Shown: positions 43,591-53,166 of the stretch, in pieces
How the letters are laid out: every line of letters begins with the position of its first letter
How positions within the stretch are numbered: the first letter of the stretch is position 1
Assembly (NCBI GenBank): GCA_036130055.1
Contig: JAYYOR010000027.1
Location: forward strand, 155,900-219,899
Direction: 5' to 3'
DNA: 64,000 bases
Source of the DNA: TMED69 sp036130055
Lineage (GTDB): Bacteria; Pseudomonadota; Gammaproteobacteria; Ga0077536
Position numbers and translations under genes: made by a program
Notes under the pieces: model-generated
The model's input: the letters and a program-made list of their open reading frames with translations, nothing else
Databases searched by the model: none
Told to the model about the DNA's origin: nothing

Positions 43591-44844
43591 ATGAGTTTAC
43601 TTGTCCAAGGACTGAGTCATAAAACGGCCCCAATTAAGATCAGAGAGTTGTTATCATTCGACGCAGAGGATCTTAAAAAAGCTCTACCCGAATTAAATGC
43701 AATAGAAGGGATAGACGAATCTATGATTGTCTCGACTTGTAATAGGACTGAACTTTATTGCAAACTCAGTGCAAACTTTGAAGATAAACCTCTTACTTGG
43801 TTAGCCTACTACCTCGATCTGGATATTAATATCTTAAAACCCCACTTTTATAGTTTCAGCAATGAATATGCTGTCAGGCATGCGCTAAGAGTAGGGAGTG
43901 GGCTCGACTCGCTAGTTTTAGGTGAAGCACAAATACTAGGACAGTTAAAAAAAGCCTATAAAGTAGCCCTAGAAGTTGGTACCGCTGGGAAATTTATCAA
44001 CAAATTGATGCAAGATGCGTTTACAACTTCAAAAATAATAAGAACGAAAACAGAAATTGGAAGGACTCCCGTTTCGATTGCATTCGCCGCAATTAAATTA
44101 GCCCAACAAATCCATGGTGATCTATCTAAATCTACTGCATTGATGATTGGAGCTGGTGAAACTAGCACTTTAGTAGCGCGTCATCTGAAGCGGGTAAATA
44201 TTGGTGAAGTGTACGTAGCTAATCGAACGAAAGCAAATTCAGAACTAATAACACAAATCTGTGGCGGCAAAACAATTGATTTAACCGATATCCCAAGATT
44301 TCTACAAAAAGCAGACATGGTAATTTCGTCTATTAACACAAAAAAGCCAGTTATTGGCTTTGATATTGCAAAATTATCGATAAGCAAAAAGAAAAAGCCA
44401 ATTTTTTTCGTTGATCTCGGCGTTCCAAGAAATATTCACCAAGACGTCGGGTCCTTAGAAGCAGCTTTTTTGTATACAATTGACGATTTAAAGGTGATTG
44501 TTGAATCAAACATGGGAACAAGATCTGTGGCTGCTATTGAGGCCGAGGAAATTGTCAATTTCAAAACGACTGATTTCTTAGAATGGGAAAAAATACAAAC
44601 CGTCAGTGATTACATTCACTTATATCGCGATCAAACCGAGGCTTTGTGTAACCAAGAAATCAACAATTCGCTTAGGCAGCTGGAAAAAGGTACTGATCCA
44701 CAAAAGATAATAAAGCAAATGGGGCAAAGAATCACTAGCAAGCTTATTCATACTCCAACCACTAAATTGCGAGAATATGCTGGGGAAAAAGAAGTAATAA
44801 AAAAAGCGATTGAAATTCTCGGCGTCGATCTAAAAAACCGCTAA
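43591..44844 (+). CDS. hemA: glutamyl-tRNA reductase
   Basis: 417 residues. VSTCNRTELYC holds the catalytic cysteine, HALRVGSGLDSLVLGEAQILGQ follows, and an NADPH-binding MIGAGETSTLVARHL and a dimerisation helix domain close the protein. It starts C5-pathway haem synthesis. TATAAT at 43551-43556 may be its -10. hemA-prfA-prmC is the conserved order. Confidence 0.96.
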   Translation: MSLLVQGLSHKTAPIKIRELLSFDAEDLKKALPELNAIEGIDESMIVSTCNRTELYCKLSANFEDKPLTWLAYYLDLDINILKPHFYSFSNEYAVRHALRVGSGLDSLVLGEAQILGQLKKAYKVALEVGTAGKFINKLMQDAFTTSKIIRTKTEIGRTPVSIAFAAIKLAQQIHGDLSKSTALMIGAGETSTLVARHLKRVNIGEVYVANRTKANSELITQICGGKTIDLTDIPRFLQKADMVISSINTKKPVIGFDIAKLSISKKKKPIFFVDLGVPRNIHQDVGSLEAAFLYTIDDLKVIVESNMGTRSVAAIEAEEIVNFKTTDFLEWEKIQTVSDYIHLYRDQTEALCNQEINNSLRQLEKGTDPQKIIKQMGQRITSKLIHTPTTKLREYAGEKEVIKKAIEILGVDLKNR

Positions 44845-44848
44845 CACT

Positions 44849-45943
44849 ATGGAAAAAGCTCTTTTAAAACGCCTAAACGATATTTCTGCGAGAAAAAGTG
44901 AATTAGAACTCAACTTATCTAATCCAGAGACCATAAAAGATCAAAAAAAATTTGTCGACCAATCTAAAGAGCTATCAGAGCTACTACCAATAATCGAATG
45001 CTTTGAAAAAATAAAAAAAAAACAAAACGATATTGTCAATACACAGGAACTAATTAACGATCCAGATCCGAATATAAAACAATTAGGCGAAGAAGAATTA
45101 TCAAAAATCAAAATTGAATTAGTTGAATTAGAAACCAATCTGAAAAAACTGCTTGTTTCAGCGGATCCAGACGATCAAGCAAATATCTTTCTAGAAATAA
45201 GAGCAGGTACTGGGGGTGACGAAGCAGCCTTGTTCGCCAGTGAACTGTTACGAATGTATTTAAAATTTGCTGAAAAGCAAAATTGGAATGTGGAAATCAT
45301 ATCAAAAAGTGAAGCTGAAATAGGGGGACTGAAAGAAACAGTTTGTAAGATTTCAGGAAGTGAAGTGTACTCAAAACTAAAATTCGAGTCTGGAGCTCAT
45401 CGAGTACAAAGAGTTCCCGAAACAGAATCACAAGGTCGCGTGCATACCTCGGCATGTACAGTTGCCGTTCTTCCCGAGGTATCTGAAGTTAACAAAATAG
45501 AAATCAATCAAAGCGACCTTCGAATAGACACTTATCGTGCTTCAGGAGCGGGAGGACAACACGTAAATAAAACTGATTCGGCAATTCGAATAACACACAT
45601 ACCTAGTGGAACGGTTATAGAATGTCAGGATGAACGTTCCCAACATAAAAACAAAGCCAGAGCTCTAAGTCTACTAAATGCAAAACTCTTAGCAAATGAA
45701 AAAGAAAAACAAAGAAAAGAACAGGCTAATACTCGAAAATCGTTAGTGGGCAGTGGCGATAGGAGCGAACGAATCCGAACATATAATTTCCCTCAAGGGA
45801 GGATGACTGACCACCGGATAAATTTAACTCTTTATAAAATCGAACAAATTCTGGATGGTGAATTAGACATGATAATAGAACCATTACAAGAAGAACATCA
45901 GTTAAACTTAATGGCAAAAATCAGTGATACCGAATTAGCCTAA
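44849..45943 (+). CDS. prfA: peptide chain release factor 1
   Basis: 364 residues. EIRAGTGGDEAALFASEL is the family signature, VQRVPETESQGRVHTS is adjacent to the PxT-type region, and GAGGQHVNKTDSAIRI holds the GGQ catalytic loop. It reads UAA and UAG. Its start is 2 bp after the hemA stop. UGA would be read by RF2, which competes with selenocysteine insertion. Confidence 0.97.
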   Translation: MEKALLKRLNDISARKSELELNLSNPETIKDQKKFVDQSKELSELLPIIECFEKIKKKQNDIVNTQELINDPDPNIKQLGEEELSKIKIELVELETNLKKLLVSADPDDQANIFLEIRAGTGGDEAALFASELLRMYLKFAEKQNWNVEIISKSEAEIGGLKETVCKISGSEVYSKLKFESGAHRVQRVPETESQGRVHTSACTVAVLPEVSEVNKIEINQSDLRIDTYRASGAGGQHVNKTDSAIRITHIPSGTVIECQDERSQHKNKARALSLLNAKLLANEKEKQRKEQANTRKSLVGSGDRSERIRTYNFPQGRMTDHRINLTLYKIEQILDGELDMIIEPLQEEHQLNLMAKISDTELA

Positions 45944-46785
45944 TGAAAACAATTAGAAGTTTAATTAAATATGGTGCATCGAAGCTACCTAATAAAGACT
46001 CAGCGCATCTCGATGCTGAACTATTACTATGTCATGCGCTTAATCAAACAAGGGAACAACTCTACTGTGGACTCGATAACTCTACGACAACGAAAGTAAG
46101 TCTTGATTTTATAGATCTAATCGAAAGAAGAACAAGTGGTATACCAATAGCTTATTTACTCAATAAAAAGGAATTTCGATCAATAGAGTTTTTTATAGAC
46201 GAATCAGTTCTTGTGCCTCGTCCTGATACTGAAACATTGGTCGAACTTGTTTTAGAAGAAATAAAGGACGGAGAACAACAGAACATATTGGAGTTGGGGA
46301 CTGGTTCTGGTGTCATTGCGGCCACCATAGCAAAAGAAAGGCCATCAACATTAGTAGTGGCCACTGAATTAAGTTATAAAGCAATAAAAATAGCGAAAAA
46401 AAATATTAAGCATCTTAAATTAAAAAACGTAATGCTTTGTGTCGGGGACTGGTCCGCACCGCTAAAAAACAAAAAAAATTTTGATATTATTGTAAGCAAT
46501 CCGCCTTACATTAGTCATGGGTTTAAATGTGCGCCGCACGACGGGATTTGTTTTGAGCCTAAAAAAAGTCTTTTTAGCTTGGATGCTGGATTGGCCGATT
46601 TAAGAAAAATTATTGCCCAAGCCCCTCATTTATTGGCAAAAGATGGGAAAATTTTTCTAGAACATGGCGCCGGCCAAGCTAATTTAGTTAGAGCTAGTAT
46701 GAAGAAAAATAATTTTACAAATGTCCAAAGTTATCATGATTTGGGGGGGCTAGAAAGAGTTACCGTTGGTGAACAAATATTTTAA
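45943..46785 (+). CDS. prmC: release factor glutamine methyltransferase
   Basis: 280 residues. LLNKKEFRSIEFFIDESVLVPRPDTETLVE is in the N-terminal region, LELGTGSGVIAATIA binds SAM, and IIVSNPPYI is the catalytic NPPY. It methylates the GGQ glutamine of RF1 and RF2. It overlaps prfA by one base. Confidence 0.95.
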   Translation: MKTIRSLIKYGASKLPNKDSAHLDAELLLCHALNQTREQLYCGLDNSTTTKVSLDFIDLIERRTSGIPIAYLLNKKEFRSIEFFIDESVLVPRPDTETLVELVLEEIKDGEQQNILELGTGSGVIAATIAKERPSTLVVATELSYKAIKIAKKNIKHLKLKNVMLCVGDWSAPLKNKKNFDIIVSNPPYISHGFKCAPHDGICFEPKKSLFSLDAGLADLRKIIAQAPHLLAKDGKIFLEHGAGQANLVRASMKKNNFTNVQSYHDLGGLERVTVGEQIF

Positions 46786-46804
46786 AAAATTAGAAGGATA
46801 GAAG

Positions 46805-47569
46805 TTGAAAGATGAAGAATTATTAAGATACAGCAGGCACATACTATTACCACAAATTGACATTGAGGGCCAAGAGAGGATAAAAAACTCAAAAGCCATC
46901 CTAGTTGGTTTAGGAGGGCTTGGTTCGGTGATATCGATGTATTTAGCTTCCTCTGGAGTTGGGGAGATGGTTTTGATAGATCATGACGAGATCGAAATTT
47001 CAAATCTGCAACGCCAAATTTTATTCAAGACCGAAAACATCGGAGATAAAAAAGCCTCAGTGGCTAAAAAAGTTCTTCAGAAATTAAATCCACACAGCAA
47101 AATAGAAGCTTTTGTGGGAAAAATACAAAATGCAAAATCAAATGCTATAATACAAGATGCCGATATTTATTTAGACGCAAGCGATAACTTCGAAACTAGA
47201 TTTTTCTTAAATGAATTATCTCTTTTGAATAAAGTTCCTTTAGTCTCAGGGGCAGCAGTTCGTCTCGAGGGCCAAGTAAGTGTTTTCAATCTAAATTCAA
47301 GGTCACCATGTTACCAATGCCTTTTTGACTCTTCTGACATTGGGTCTGAACAAAACTGCTCAACGAACGGCGTATTATCCCCTTTGCTGGGAGTAATTGG
47401 GAGCATGCAAGCTATTGAGGCGTTAAAAATTATCGGTAATTTTGGCGATAGCCTAGATGGTAGGCTCATGATTTTTGATTCCAAAACAGTTTCTTGGAAC
47501 AGCCTTAAATTAAAAAAAGACCCCGAATGTGTTATGTGTCAGTCATCAAAAAAGAAATCACAAGCATGA
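46805..47569 (+). CDS. moeB: MoeB/ThiF-family adenylyltransferase
   Basis: 254 residues from a TTG start with AAGGAT upstream. ATP-binding VGLGGLGSVISMYLASSGVG, DHDEIEISNLQRQILF, and a zinc site of two CxxC pairs (CYQC and CVMC) are present. A cysteine in NCSTNGVLSPLLGVIG is the possible catalytic one. It activates a MoaD- or ThiS-type carrier protein. ATGA overlap with the exonuclease gene. Confidence 0.88.
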   Translation: MKDEELLRYSRHILLPQIDIEGQERIKNSKAILVGLGGLGSVISMYLASSGVGEMVLIDHDEIEISNLQRQILFKTENIGDKKASVAKKVLQKLNPHSKIEAFVGKIQNAKSNAIIQDADIYLDASDNFETRFFLNELSLLNKVPLVSGAAVRLEGQVSVFNLNSRSPCYQCLFDSSDIGSEQNCSTNGVLSPLLGVIGSMQAIEALKIIGNFGDSLDGRLMIFDSKTVSWNSLKLKKDPECVMCQSSKKKSQA

Positions 47570-48333
47570 TCACCATAGCTACTTGGAATGTTAATTCAGT
47601 TAGATCGAGACTTTGTCATATTAAGTCGTGGCTAGAGGTAAATGAAGTGGATATACTGTGCTTGCAAGAAACTAAAGTTCAAGATTCAGATTTCCCAAAA
47701 GAAATATTTTTAAAACTAGGTTTTAAAACGGAATTCTTAGGACAAAAATCTTATAATGGAGTTTGTATACTTTTCAATAAAAAAGCAGAATTATATTGCA
47801 AGAATGTGCCCGGGCTCGAAGACGAACAAAAAAGACTAATTGCAATTACTCAAAGTAATTCGTTATTTATAAATATTTATGTGCCAAATGGCTCATCTTT
47901 GGGTAGTGAAAAGTTTGAATACAAAATACGTTGGCTAGATGCCTTTACAGAGTGGATTTCAGGCAGATGTAAGGAATTCGACAATATTTTTGTACTTGGT
48001 GATTTTAATATCGCCCCTTGCGACCTAGACGTTCATGATCCCGAGGAATGGCGGAACAAAATTTTATGCAGTACCGCCGAAAGAGCCTATATTGAAAAAC
48101 TAAAATCTTTTGGCTTTATCGACCTTTTTAGGTCGGCAAACCAGAATTTAAAGGAATTCAGTTGGTGGGACTATCGTGCGGCTAGCTTTAGGAGGAATAG
48201 AGGCCTGAGAATCGACCTAATACTTGCTCTCACAGCCAAGAAAATAGCTCGAAAGTGTTGGATTGATTCAACACCTAGAGGTTGGGAAAAGCCCTCTGAC
48301 CATACTCCCGTTCTCGCAACAGTGGATCTTTAA
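47566..48333 (+). CDS. xthA: exodeoxyribonuclease III
   Basis: 255 residues from ATG 47566. TWNVNSVRSRL, LCLQETKVQDSDFP, NGVCILFNKK, VLGDFNIAPCDLDVHDP, WWDYRAASFRRNRGLRID and PSDHTPVLATVDL make up the full set of AP-endonuclease/ExoIII motifs. It acts in base-excision repair. It is convergent with engB. Confidence 0.95.
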   Translation: MITIATWNVNSVRSRLCHIKSWLEVNEVDILCLQETKVQDSDFPKEIFLKLGFKTEFLGQKSYNGVCILFNKKAELYCKNVPGLEDEQKRLIAITQSNSLFINIYVPNGSSLGSEKFEYKIRWLDAFTEWISGRCKEFDNIFVLGDFNIAPCDLDVHDPEEWRNKILCSTAERAYIEKLKSFGFIDLFRSANQNLKEFSWWDYRAASFRRNRGLRIDLILALTAKKIARKCWIDSTPRGWEKPSDHTPVLATVDL

Positions 48334-48350
48334 AATTTCCGTAAAACTTA

Positions 48351-48974
48351 TCAATCTATATCCAACCAAAGCGCTAATAGCGAGGCAAGTCGGCTTATAC
48401 CATTTCTATATTTAGCTGAAAAAATAATTACGTTGTTTTCACTGTTTTTTCCAATTTCAACAAAATAATCATTTACCATAGAGCAAATCTGAATATTATA
48501 ATTTTTCTTCGTTTTGTCAGATTTATTTAACAAAACAATCGATGGCAAACAAGCTTCGCTAGACCAGTTTAAAATACTTTTTTCAATATCTGTTAAAGGG
48601 TTCCGAATATCCATAATTAAAACTATGCCTCGTAACGATTTTCGATATTGAAGATAAATGGGTAGCTCCCTCTCCCAACGGGATTTAATAGCTTTGGAAA
48701 CCTTGGCGTAACCAAAACCGGGAACGTCTACCAATCGTTGACCCTTATCTAAGGAAAAGCAGTTAAATTGTTGAGTTCGTCCAGGCGTCCGACTGGTATG
48801 AGCCAGCTTCCGTCTTGAACACAAAGAGTTAATTGTAGACGACTTTCCAGTATTAGAACGACCTAAAAAAACTACTTCAGCTCCGCTATCTTCGGGCAAC
48901 AGGGAGGTGCTGGGGACGCTAATTAAAAATTCGGCTTTTTGAAAATACTTTAAAAAGTTCTGGTCATTATTCAT
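48351..48974 (-). CDS. engB: ribosome biogenesis GTPase EngB/YsxC
   Basis: 207 residues. G1 is FLGRSNTGKSSTINSL, G3 is VDVPGFGYAKV, and G4 is LLNKSDK. It assists 50S assembly. Divergent from cytochrome c4 and dsbA, an order common in gammaproteobacteria. Confidence 0.95.
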   Translation of the reverse strand: MNNDQNFLKYFQKAEFLISVPSTSLLPEDSGAEVVFLGRSNTGKSSTINSLCSRRKLAHTSRTPGRTQQFNCFSLDKGQRLVDVPGFGYAKVSKAIKSRWERELPIYLQYRKSLRGIVLIMDIRNPLTDIEKSILNWSSEACLPSIVLLNKSDKTKKNYNIQICSMVNDYFVEIGKNSENNVIIFSAKYRNGISRLASLLALWLDID

Positions 48975-49086
48975 GGTATGACTCGTATTTGGTTAGTGTA
49001 TGATATGTGTTTTAGTTAAACCAGGAGAAAATTAAAGTTTAGAAGTGTATAATGAGGATGATAAATTACTTTATCGAGAAAAAGAT

Positions 49087-49659
49087 ATGAAACGGAGCAT
49101 AATTTTTTTATTTCTTTTAATAAGCCATTCAATTTCAGGGTTTGGTATTGAAGATAAGGCGGCTGTATGTACTGCATGTCATGGTGCTGATGGAAATAGC
49201 GTGAACCCTATCTGGCCAAACTTGGCGGGTCAAGGAGTCGAGTATACTTTTCAGCAGTTAAGTGCGTTTAAATCAAAAGCAAGAAACAACGCGATTATGT
49301 GGCCCATAGCCAATTCGCTATCTGAAAAGGATATGTGGGAACTTGCAGATTATTATTCAAAAATGCCTCTTAAAATCCAGCCGGTTGCTACAATCAATGT
49401 TTCTGGCGAAAAACTCTATAAGGGAGGAAATCCGGAGAAAGGAGTTCCCGCTTGTATGTCTTGCCATGGACCAAATGGAGCAGGCAACGGTCCGGCAAAA
49501 TATCCCGCTTTGAGAGGGCAGCACGCAATGTACACTGCGTCACAACTAAATGGATATAAAAGTGGAATTAGGAAACATTATATGATGAACTCCATTTCAA
49601 ATATGCTTTCAGAGTCCGAAATCAAAGATGTTTCAGAATACATTTCTTCACTTTACTAA
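49087..49659 (+). CDS. dihaem cytochrome c4
   Basis: 190 residues from ATG 49087, which begins a signal peptide (MKRSIIFLFLLISHSISGFG); the frame extends upstream to 49045 but without secretory meaning. Two haem motifs, CTACH and CMSCH, sit in two similar halves with the methionine ligands in IMWPIAN-like and MMNSISN-like loops. It carries electrons to terminal oxidases in the periplasm. Confidence 0.93.
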   Translation: MKRSIIFLFLLISHSISGFGIEDKAAVCTACHGADGNSVNPIWPNLAGQGVEYTFQQLSAFKSKARNNAIMWPIANSLSEKDMWELADYYSKMPLKIQPVATINVSGEKLYKGGNPEKGVPACMSCHGPNGAGNGPAKYPALRGQHAMYTASQLNGYKSGIRKHYMMNSISNMLSESEIKDVSEYISSLY

Positions 49660-49668
49660 TCTTACTAA

Positions 49669-50301
49669 ATGAATAAAATTTTTCGCTCCATAGCATTCTT
49701 AATGATGATTCTACTAGCATCCGCAGGGAAGGCTGCGACCGATTTCACGGAAGGAGTTCACTACCAAAAGCTAGGCACTAGTATAAAAAATCTATCAGAC
49801 AGCAAGAAAGTTGAAATAGTGGAATTGTTTTGGTACGGGTGCCCCCATTGCTTTGAATTTGAGCCTATATTGAAAGAATGGATCTTTGAAAACAAAACAA
49901 AGGTTAACTTAATCCAAGTGCCCGCGGTTTTTTCAAAAAATTGGATTCCCCACGCTAAAGCTTTTTATTCAGCTTACAATATCGGTCACTTCGATACTTT
50001 ACATCAAAATTTGTTTAAAGCAATTCACATTGACAGAAAAAAAATCTATACGAAAAGTAGGCTTTCAAAATTTGCCGCAGAGATTGGAATACCCGAAGAA
50101 GAATTTAAAAAATCTTATGGTTCTTTCAAAACCGAAATGCAAGTGAAAAAGGCAATGACGATTACTAAAAGCTCTGGTATTCAGGGAGTTCCCGCGATTG
50201 TGGTTGGAGGTGTGTATGTTAGCTCGCCTCGAATGGCGGGAAGTTACGGGAAATTAATAGAAATCATTGATTTTTTACATCAAAAAGTTTCTGAGAAATA
50301 A
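49669..50301 (+). CDS. dsbA: thiol:disulfide interchange protein DsbA
   Basis: 210 residues with signal peptide (IAFLMMILLASAGKAA). Active site FWYGCPHCFEFEP (CPHC) and cis-Pro loop GVPAIVVGG. It introduces disulfides in the periplasm. The cytochrome c4-dsbA pair is typical. A hairpin terminator follows. Confidence 0.95.
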   Translation: MNKIFRSIAFLMMILLASAGKAATDFTEGVHYQKLGTSIKNLSDSKKVEIVELFWYGCPHCFEFEPILKEWIFENKTKVNLIQVPAVFSKNWIPHAKAFYSAYNIGHFDTLHQNLFKAIHIDRKKIYTKSRLSKFAAEIGIPEEEFKKSYGSFKTEMQVKKAMTITKSSGIQGVPAIVVGGVYVSSPRMAGSYGKLIEIIDFLHQKVSEK

Positions 50302-50341
50302 TTTTTCAAAGTTTAGATTGTAACCTTTTTGTAATAAAAAC

Positions 50342-50369
50342 CAACTATCCTGTAGTTGTTTTTTTTTTA
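50342..50369 (+). terminator. rho-independent terminator after dsbA
   Basis: Stem CAACTA (50342-50347) / TAGTTG (50353-50358), loop TCCTG, then eleven T residues. Confidence 0.8.
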
Positions 50370-50393
50370 TTGCTATCAAAAAAGGATCATTAT

Positions 50394-51350
50394 ATGAAAA
50401 GATTAAAGATTGTTGGTGCTCTTATAGTGGGCTTTCTCTCATCGGGAAGCTATGCTTTAGAGGTTGATTCAAATATAAAGAACTATGAAAAGATTGACGG
50501 AATCTCAGGCAACCTATCGAGTGTTGGTTCCGATACTCTAGCCAATCTTATGACGCTCTGGGCCGAGTCGTTCAGAAAATTCTATCCTAGCGTAAACGTA
50601 CAAATACAAGCGGCTGGTTCGTCAACTGCTCCTCCTGCTCTAATTGAGGGGACCTCTAATTTTGGACCAATGAGTCGGAAAATGAAATCAAAAGAATCTG
50701 AGGCATTCGAAGCTAAGTATGGATATAAAGCAACACCGATTCCTGTAGCAATTGATGCCCTCGCAGTATTTGTTAATAAAGACAATCCCATAGAGGGTCT
50801 GGATATAAAACAAGTAGACGCTATTTTTTCTGCAACAAGAAAATGTGGGGGTAAGAGCGACATTTTAACCTGGGGTGATGCCGGGGTTAAAGGAAGCCTA
50901 GCATCTCAACAAATACAACTCTACGGCCGAAACTCAGTATCAGGTACCTATGGATACTTCAAGAAAAAAGCACTTTGTAAAGGTGATTATAAAAACAACG
51001 TGAATGAACAACCTGGCTCGGCATCAGTGGTTCAGGGAGTAACAAAATCTATAAATGGGATTGGTTATTCAGGAATTGGTTACAAGACGTCTGGTGTAAA
51101 GACAGTTGCTCTGTCTAAAAATGGTTCAGATTTTATTCCAGCAACACCAGAAGCCGCTGTTTCTGGCAAATATCCGTTGGGAAGGTTCCTATGGGTATAT
51201 GTTAATAAAGCTCCTAACAAAGATTTGTCTCCTATTGAAAAAGAATTCATAAAGATGGTCCTCTCTAAAGAAGGGCAGCAGGTTGTGATAAAAGATGGTT
51301 ACATCCCCCTAAACAAGGAAGTTGTCCAAAAATATCTTTCTCAACTCTAA
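50394..51350 (+). CDS. pstS: phosphate ABC transporter substrate-binding protein PstS-like
   Basis: 318 residues from ATG 50394, with AAGGA eight bases upstream and a signal peptide (IVGALIVGFLSSGSYA). The phosphate-binding loops are seen as GSDTLANLM, QAAGSSTAPPAL and YGRNSVSGTYGYFK. The pstCAB genes are not nearby. It stands alone between two terminators, so it is probably separately regulated. Confidence 0.9.
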   Translation: MKRLKIVGALIVGFLSSGSYALEVDSNIKNYEKIDGISGNLSSVGSDTLANLMTLWAESFRKFYPSVNVQIQAAGSSTAPPALIEGTSNFGPMSRKMKSKESEAFEAKYGYKATPIPVAIDALAVFVNKDNPIEGLDIKQVDAIFSATRKCGGKSDILTWGDAGVKGSLASQQIQLYGRNSVSGTYGYFKKKALCKGDYKNNVNEQPGSASVVQGVTKSINGIGYSGIGYKTSGVKTVALSKNGSDFIPATPEAAVSGKYPLGRFLWVYVNKAPNKDLSPIEKEFIKMVLSKEGQQVVIKDGYIPLNKEVVQKYLSQL

Positions 51351-51367
51351 GAAAACCCTGGAGCGCT

Positions 51368-51399
51368 AAAAAAGGCCATCAAAGATGGCCTTTTTTTTT
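51368..51399 (+). terminator. rho-independent terminator after pstS
   Basis: Stem AAAGGCCATC (51371-51380) / GATGGCCTTT (51384-51393) with an AAA loop and a run of T after it. Confidence 0.92.
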
Positions 51400-51502
51400 C
51401 ATCGCAAAACATTTTGCCAAAGAAAACTTAAATTAGTTATAATGCTCTCAATCCAGCTAGATGTTTAGATCGTAACCGGTTTTCAATAATTAGATTAACA
51501 AA

Positions 51503-52072
51503 ATGAATAATACAAACGATACCTCTTTTATACATACATTCACACTTCTGATAATAGGTCTAACTGTTACCGGAATATTAGCCTTCGTCTTGGCCCAGTT
51601 AGTAGCAAAAACCGCAGAAGATGATCAGGTAACAAGCAAAAACGTCATCGAGCGAACACAACCTATCGGTCGACATAACACAACTGGGGATCAGGTTATA
51701 GTTACTTCTATTCCAGGTTTGCTACCAGAATCACTGGGTGAAGAAAGCTTGGAAGCGTCCATTGCATCCCAGATCGCCTTGAAAGAAGCGCCAGAAACAA
51801 ACACTCTGGCTGTAGCAGAAAAAAATGGAGAGCAAGTATACAACTCAGCGTGCGCGGTTTGTCATGGAGCCGGCGTTGCCGGAGCCCCAAAATTTGGAGA
51901 CAGTACTGCCTGGGAGACTCGGGTTGCGAAAGGAGATGAAAAACTATACGCAAATGCTATCAATGGTTATATTGGAAAAGCAGGGGTGATGCCAGCGAAA
52001 GGCGGTCGACCAGACCTTACGGATAAGGAAGTTGAAAAAGCTGTCGACTATATGACGCAGTCGTCATTATAA
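51503..52072 (+). CDS. membrane-anchored cytochrome c5-like protein
   Basis: 189 residues. An N-terminal TM helix (FTLLIIGLTVTGILAFVLAQLV) is followed by a linker and a single-haem domain with CAVCH (about residue 117) and the GVMPAKGGRPDLTDKEVEKAVDYM end typical of cytochrome c5. The Met ligand is in VMPAKGG. Electron transfer at the periplasmic face. Confidence 0.9.
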   Translation: MNNTNDTSFIHTFTLLIIGLTVTGILAFVLAQLVAKTAEDDQVTSKNVIERTQPIGRHNTTGDQVIVTSIPGLLPESLGEESLEASIASQIALKEAPETNTLAVAEKNGEQVYNSACAVCHGAGVAGAPKFGDSTAWETRVAKGDEKLYANAINGYIGKAGVMPAKGGRPDLTDKEVEKAVDYMTQSSL

Positions 52073-52075
52073 AGA

Positions 52076-53155
52076 TTAATTTCGGGATTCATCATACGCC
52101 TTACTAGTCACATGTTCGTACGGAACATAAATTTTTTGAAAATCTTTGTAAGAAGCAAGTACCTTTCTGAAACCTTCATCCTTAGAAGCTTCTTCCTCAA
52201 GCACCTCCTCAGTCAGAGCACGTAGCTCCTCTAGCACACCTTCCGGGAACTGAATGAGTTCGACTTTTCCTTGCTGTTCGATTTCTTTAAGAGCGAGAGC
52301 ATTTTTTGCTTCATTTTTTATAGAAAGATTTAGGCCTGATTTTGCAATCGACCCCTCAACTATTTTTTGAAGGAAACTAGGAAGCTGAGACCAAGCTTTT
52401 TTGTTAATAATCATTTCCATCTGAGGACCGGGCTCATGCCAACCGGGGTAATAATAATATTTTGCAATCCTATCCAAACCGAATCGTTTATCATGTAAAG
52501 GGCCTACCCATTCTGTAGCATCAATTGTTCCCCTTTCTAATGCTGTATACAATTCCGCAGCTGATAGAAGAATAGGGTTGCCGCCCGCCTTAGCAATAAC
52601 TTTTCCTCCTAATCCAGGAATCCTCATTTTTAATCCCTGAATATCCTTCATAGAGTCAATTTTTTTATTAAACCATCCTCCCATCTGAACACCAGTGCTA
52701 CCCATCGGGAAAGGCACTACACCAAATGGCTCATATAATTCTCTCCATAATTCCAAACCGCCTCCAAATTTTATCCAAGCAAGCGAGCCCTTTTCTGTCA
52801 TCCCAAAAGGCACGACGGTAAAAATTTGGGATGCGGGAATTTTCCCAGACCAGTAATAGGAAGCAGCAAAACCCATTTGAACAGCTCCCTGCGATACTGC
52901 ATCGAAAACCTGCAAGGCCGGTATCAATTCCCCAGCATTGAAAACCTTAATTTTTAATTGCCCCTTACTCATTAATTCAATATCCCTGGCAAACTCTTCG
53001 GTTATTTCATGATTAACTGGCAGGTTTGGGGGCCAAGCAGTCACTAGCTTCCAGGAATAAACTTTTGAATTATCATTATCGTTAGAAACCTCCTCCACTT
53101 TCGTGCACCCTGAGAGAACCAAAACAAGTATTAATAAAATATTGAAAAAATACAT
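52076..53155 (-). CDS. TRAP transporter solute-binding lipoprotein (DctP family)
   Basis: 359 residues from ATG 53155, behind AAAGGAGG. A signal peptide with lipobox (LVLVLSGC) is followed by the DctP fold: WKLVTAWPPNLPVN, GAVQMGFAASYYWSGK, KMRIPGLGGKVIAKAGGNP and TEWVGPLHDK. The pattern fits the alpha-keto-acid/TakP-like subgroup, with ligand unknown. The membrane subunits (dctQ, dctM) are not beside it, so this is an orphan receptor here. Confidence 0.88.
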   Translation of the reverse strand: MYFFNILLILVLVLSGCTKVEEVSNDNDNSKVYSWKLVTAWPPNLPVNHEITEEFARDIELMSKGQLKIKVFNAGELIPALQVFDAVSQGAVQMGFAASYYWSGKIPASQIFTVVPFGMTEKGSLAWIKFGGGLELWRELYEPFGVVPFPMGSTGVQMGGWFNKKIDSMKDIQGLKMRIPGLGGKVIAKAGGNPILLSAAELYTALERGTIDATEWVGPLHDKRFGLDRIAKYYYYPGWHEPGPQMEMIINKKAWSQLPSFLQKIVEGSIAKSGLNLSIKNEAKNALALKEIEQQGKVELIQFPEGVLEELRALTEEVLEEEASKDEGFRKVLASYKDFQKIYVPYEHVTSKAYDESRN

Positions 53156-53166
53156 AAACCCCTCCT

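Noticed and set aside
50320..50345. A Pho box before pstS
   Set aside because: Only a loose resemblance to the consensus direct repeats, and it overlaps the dsbA terminator region.
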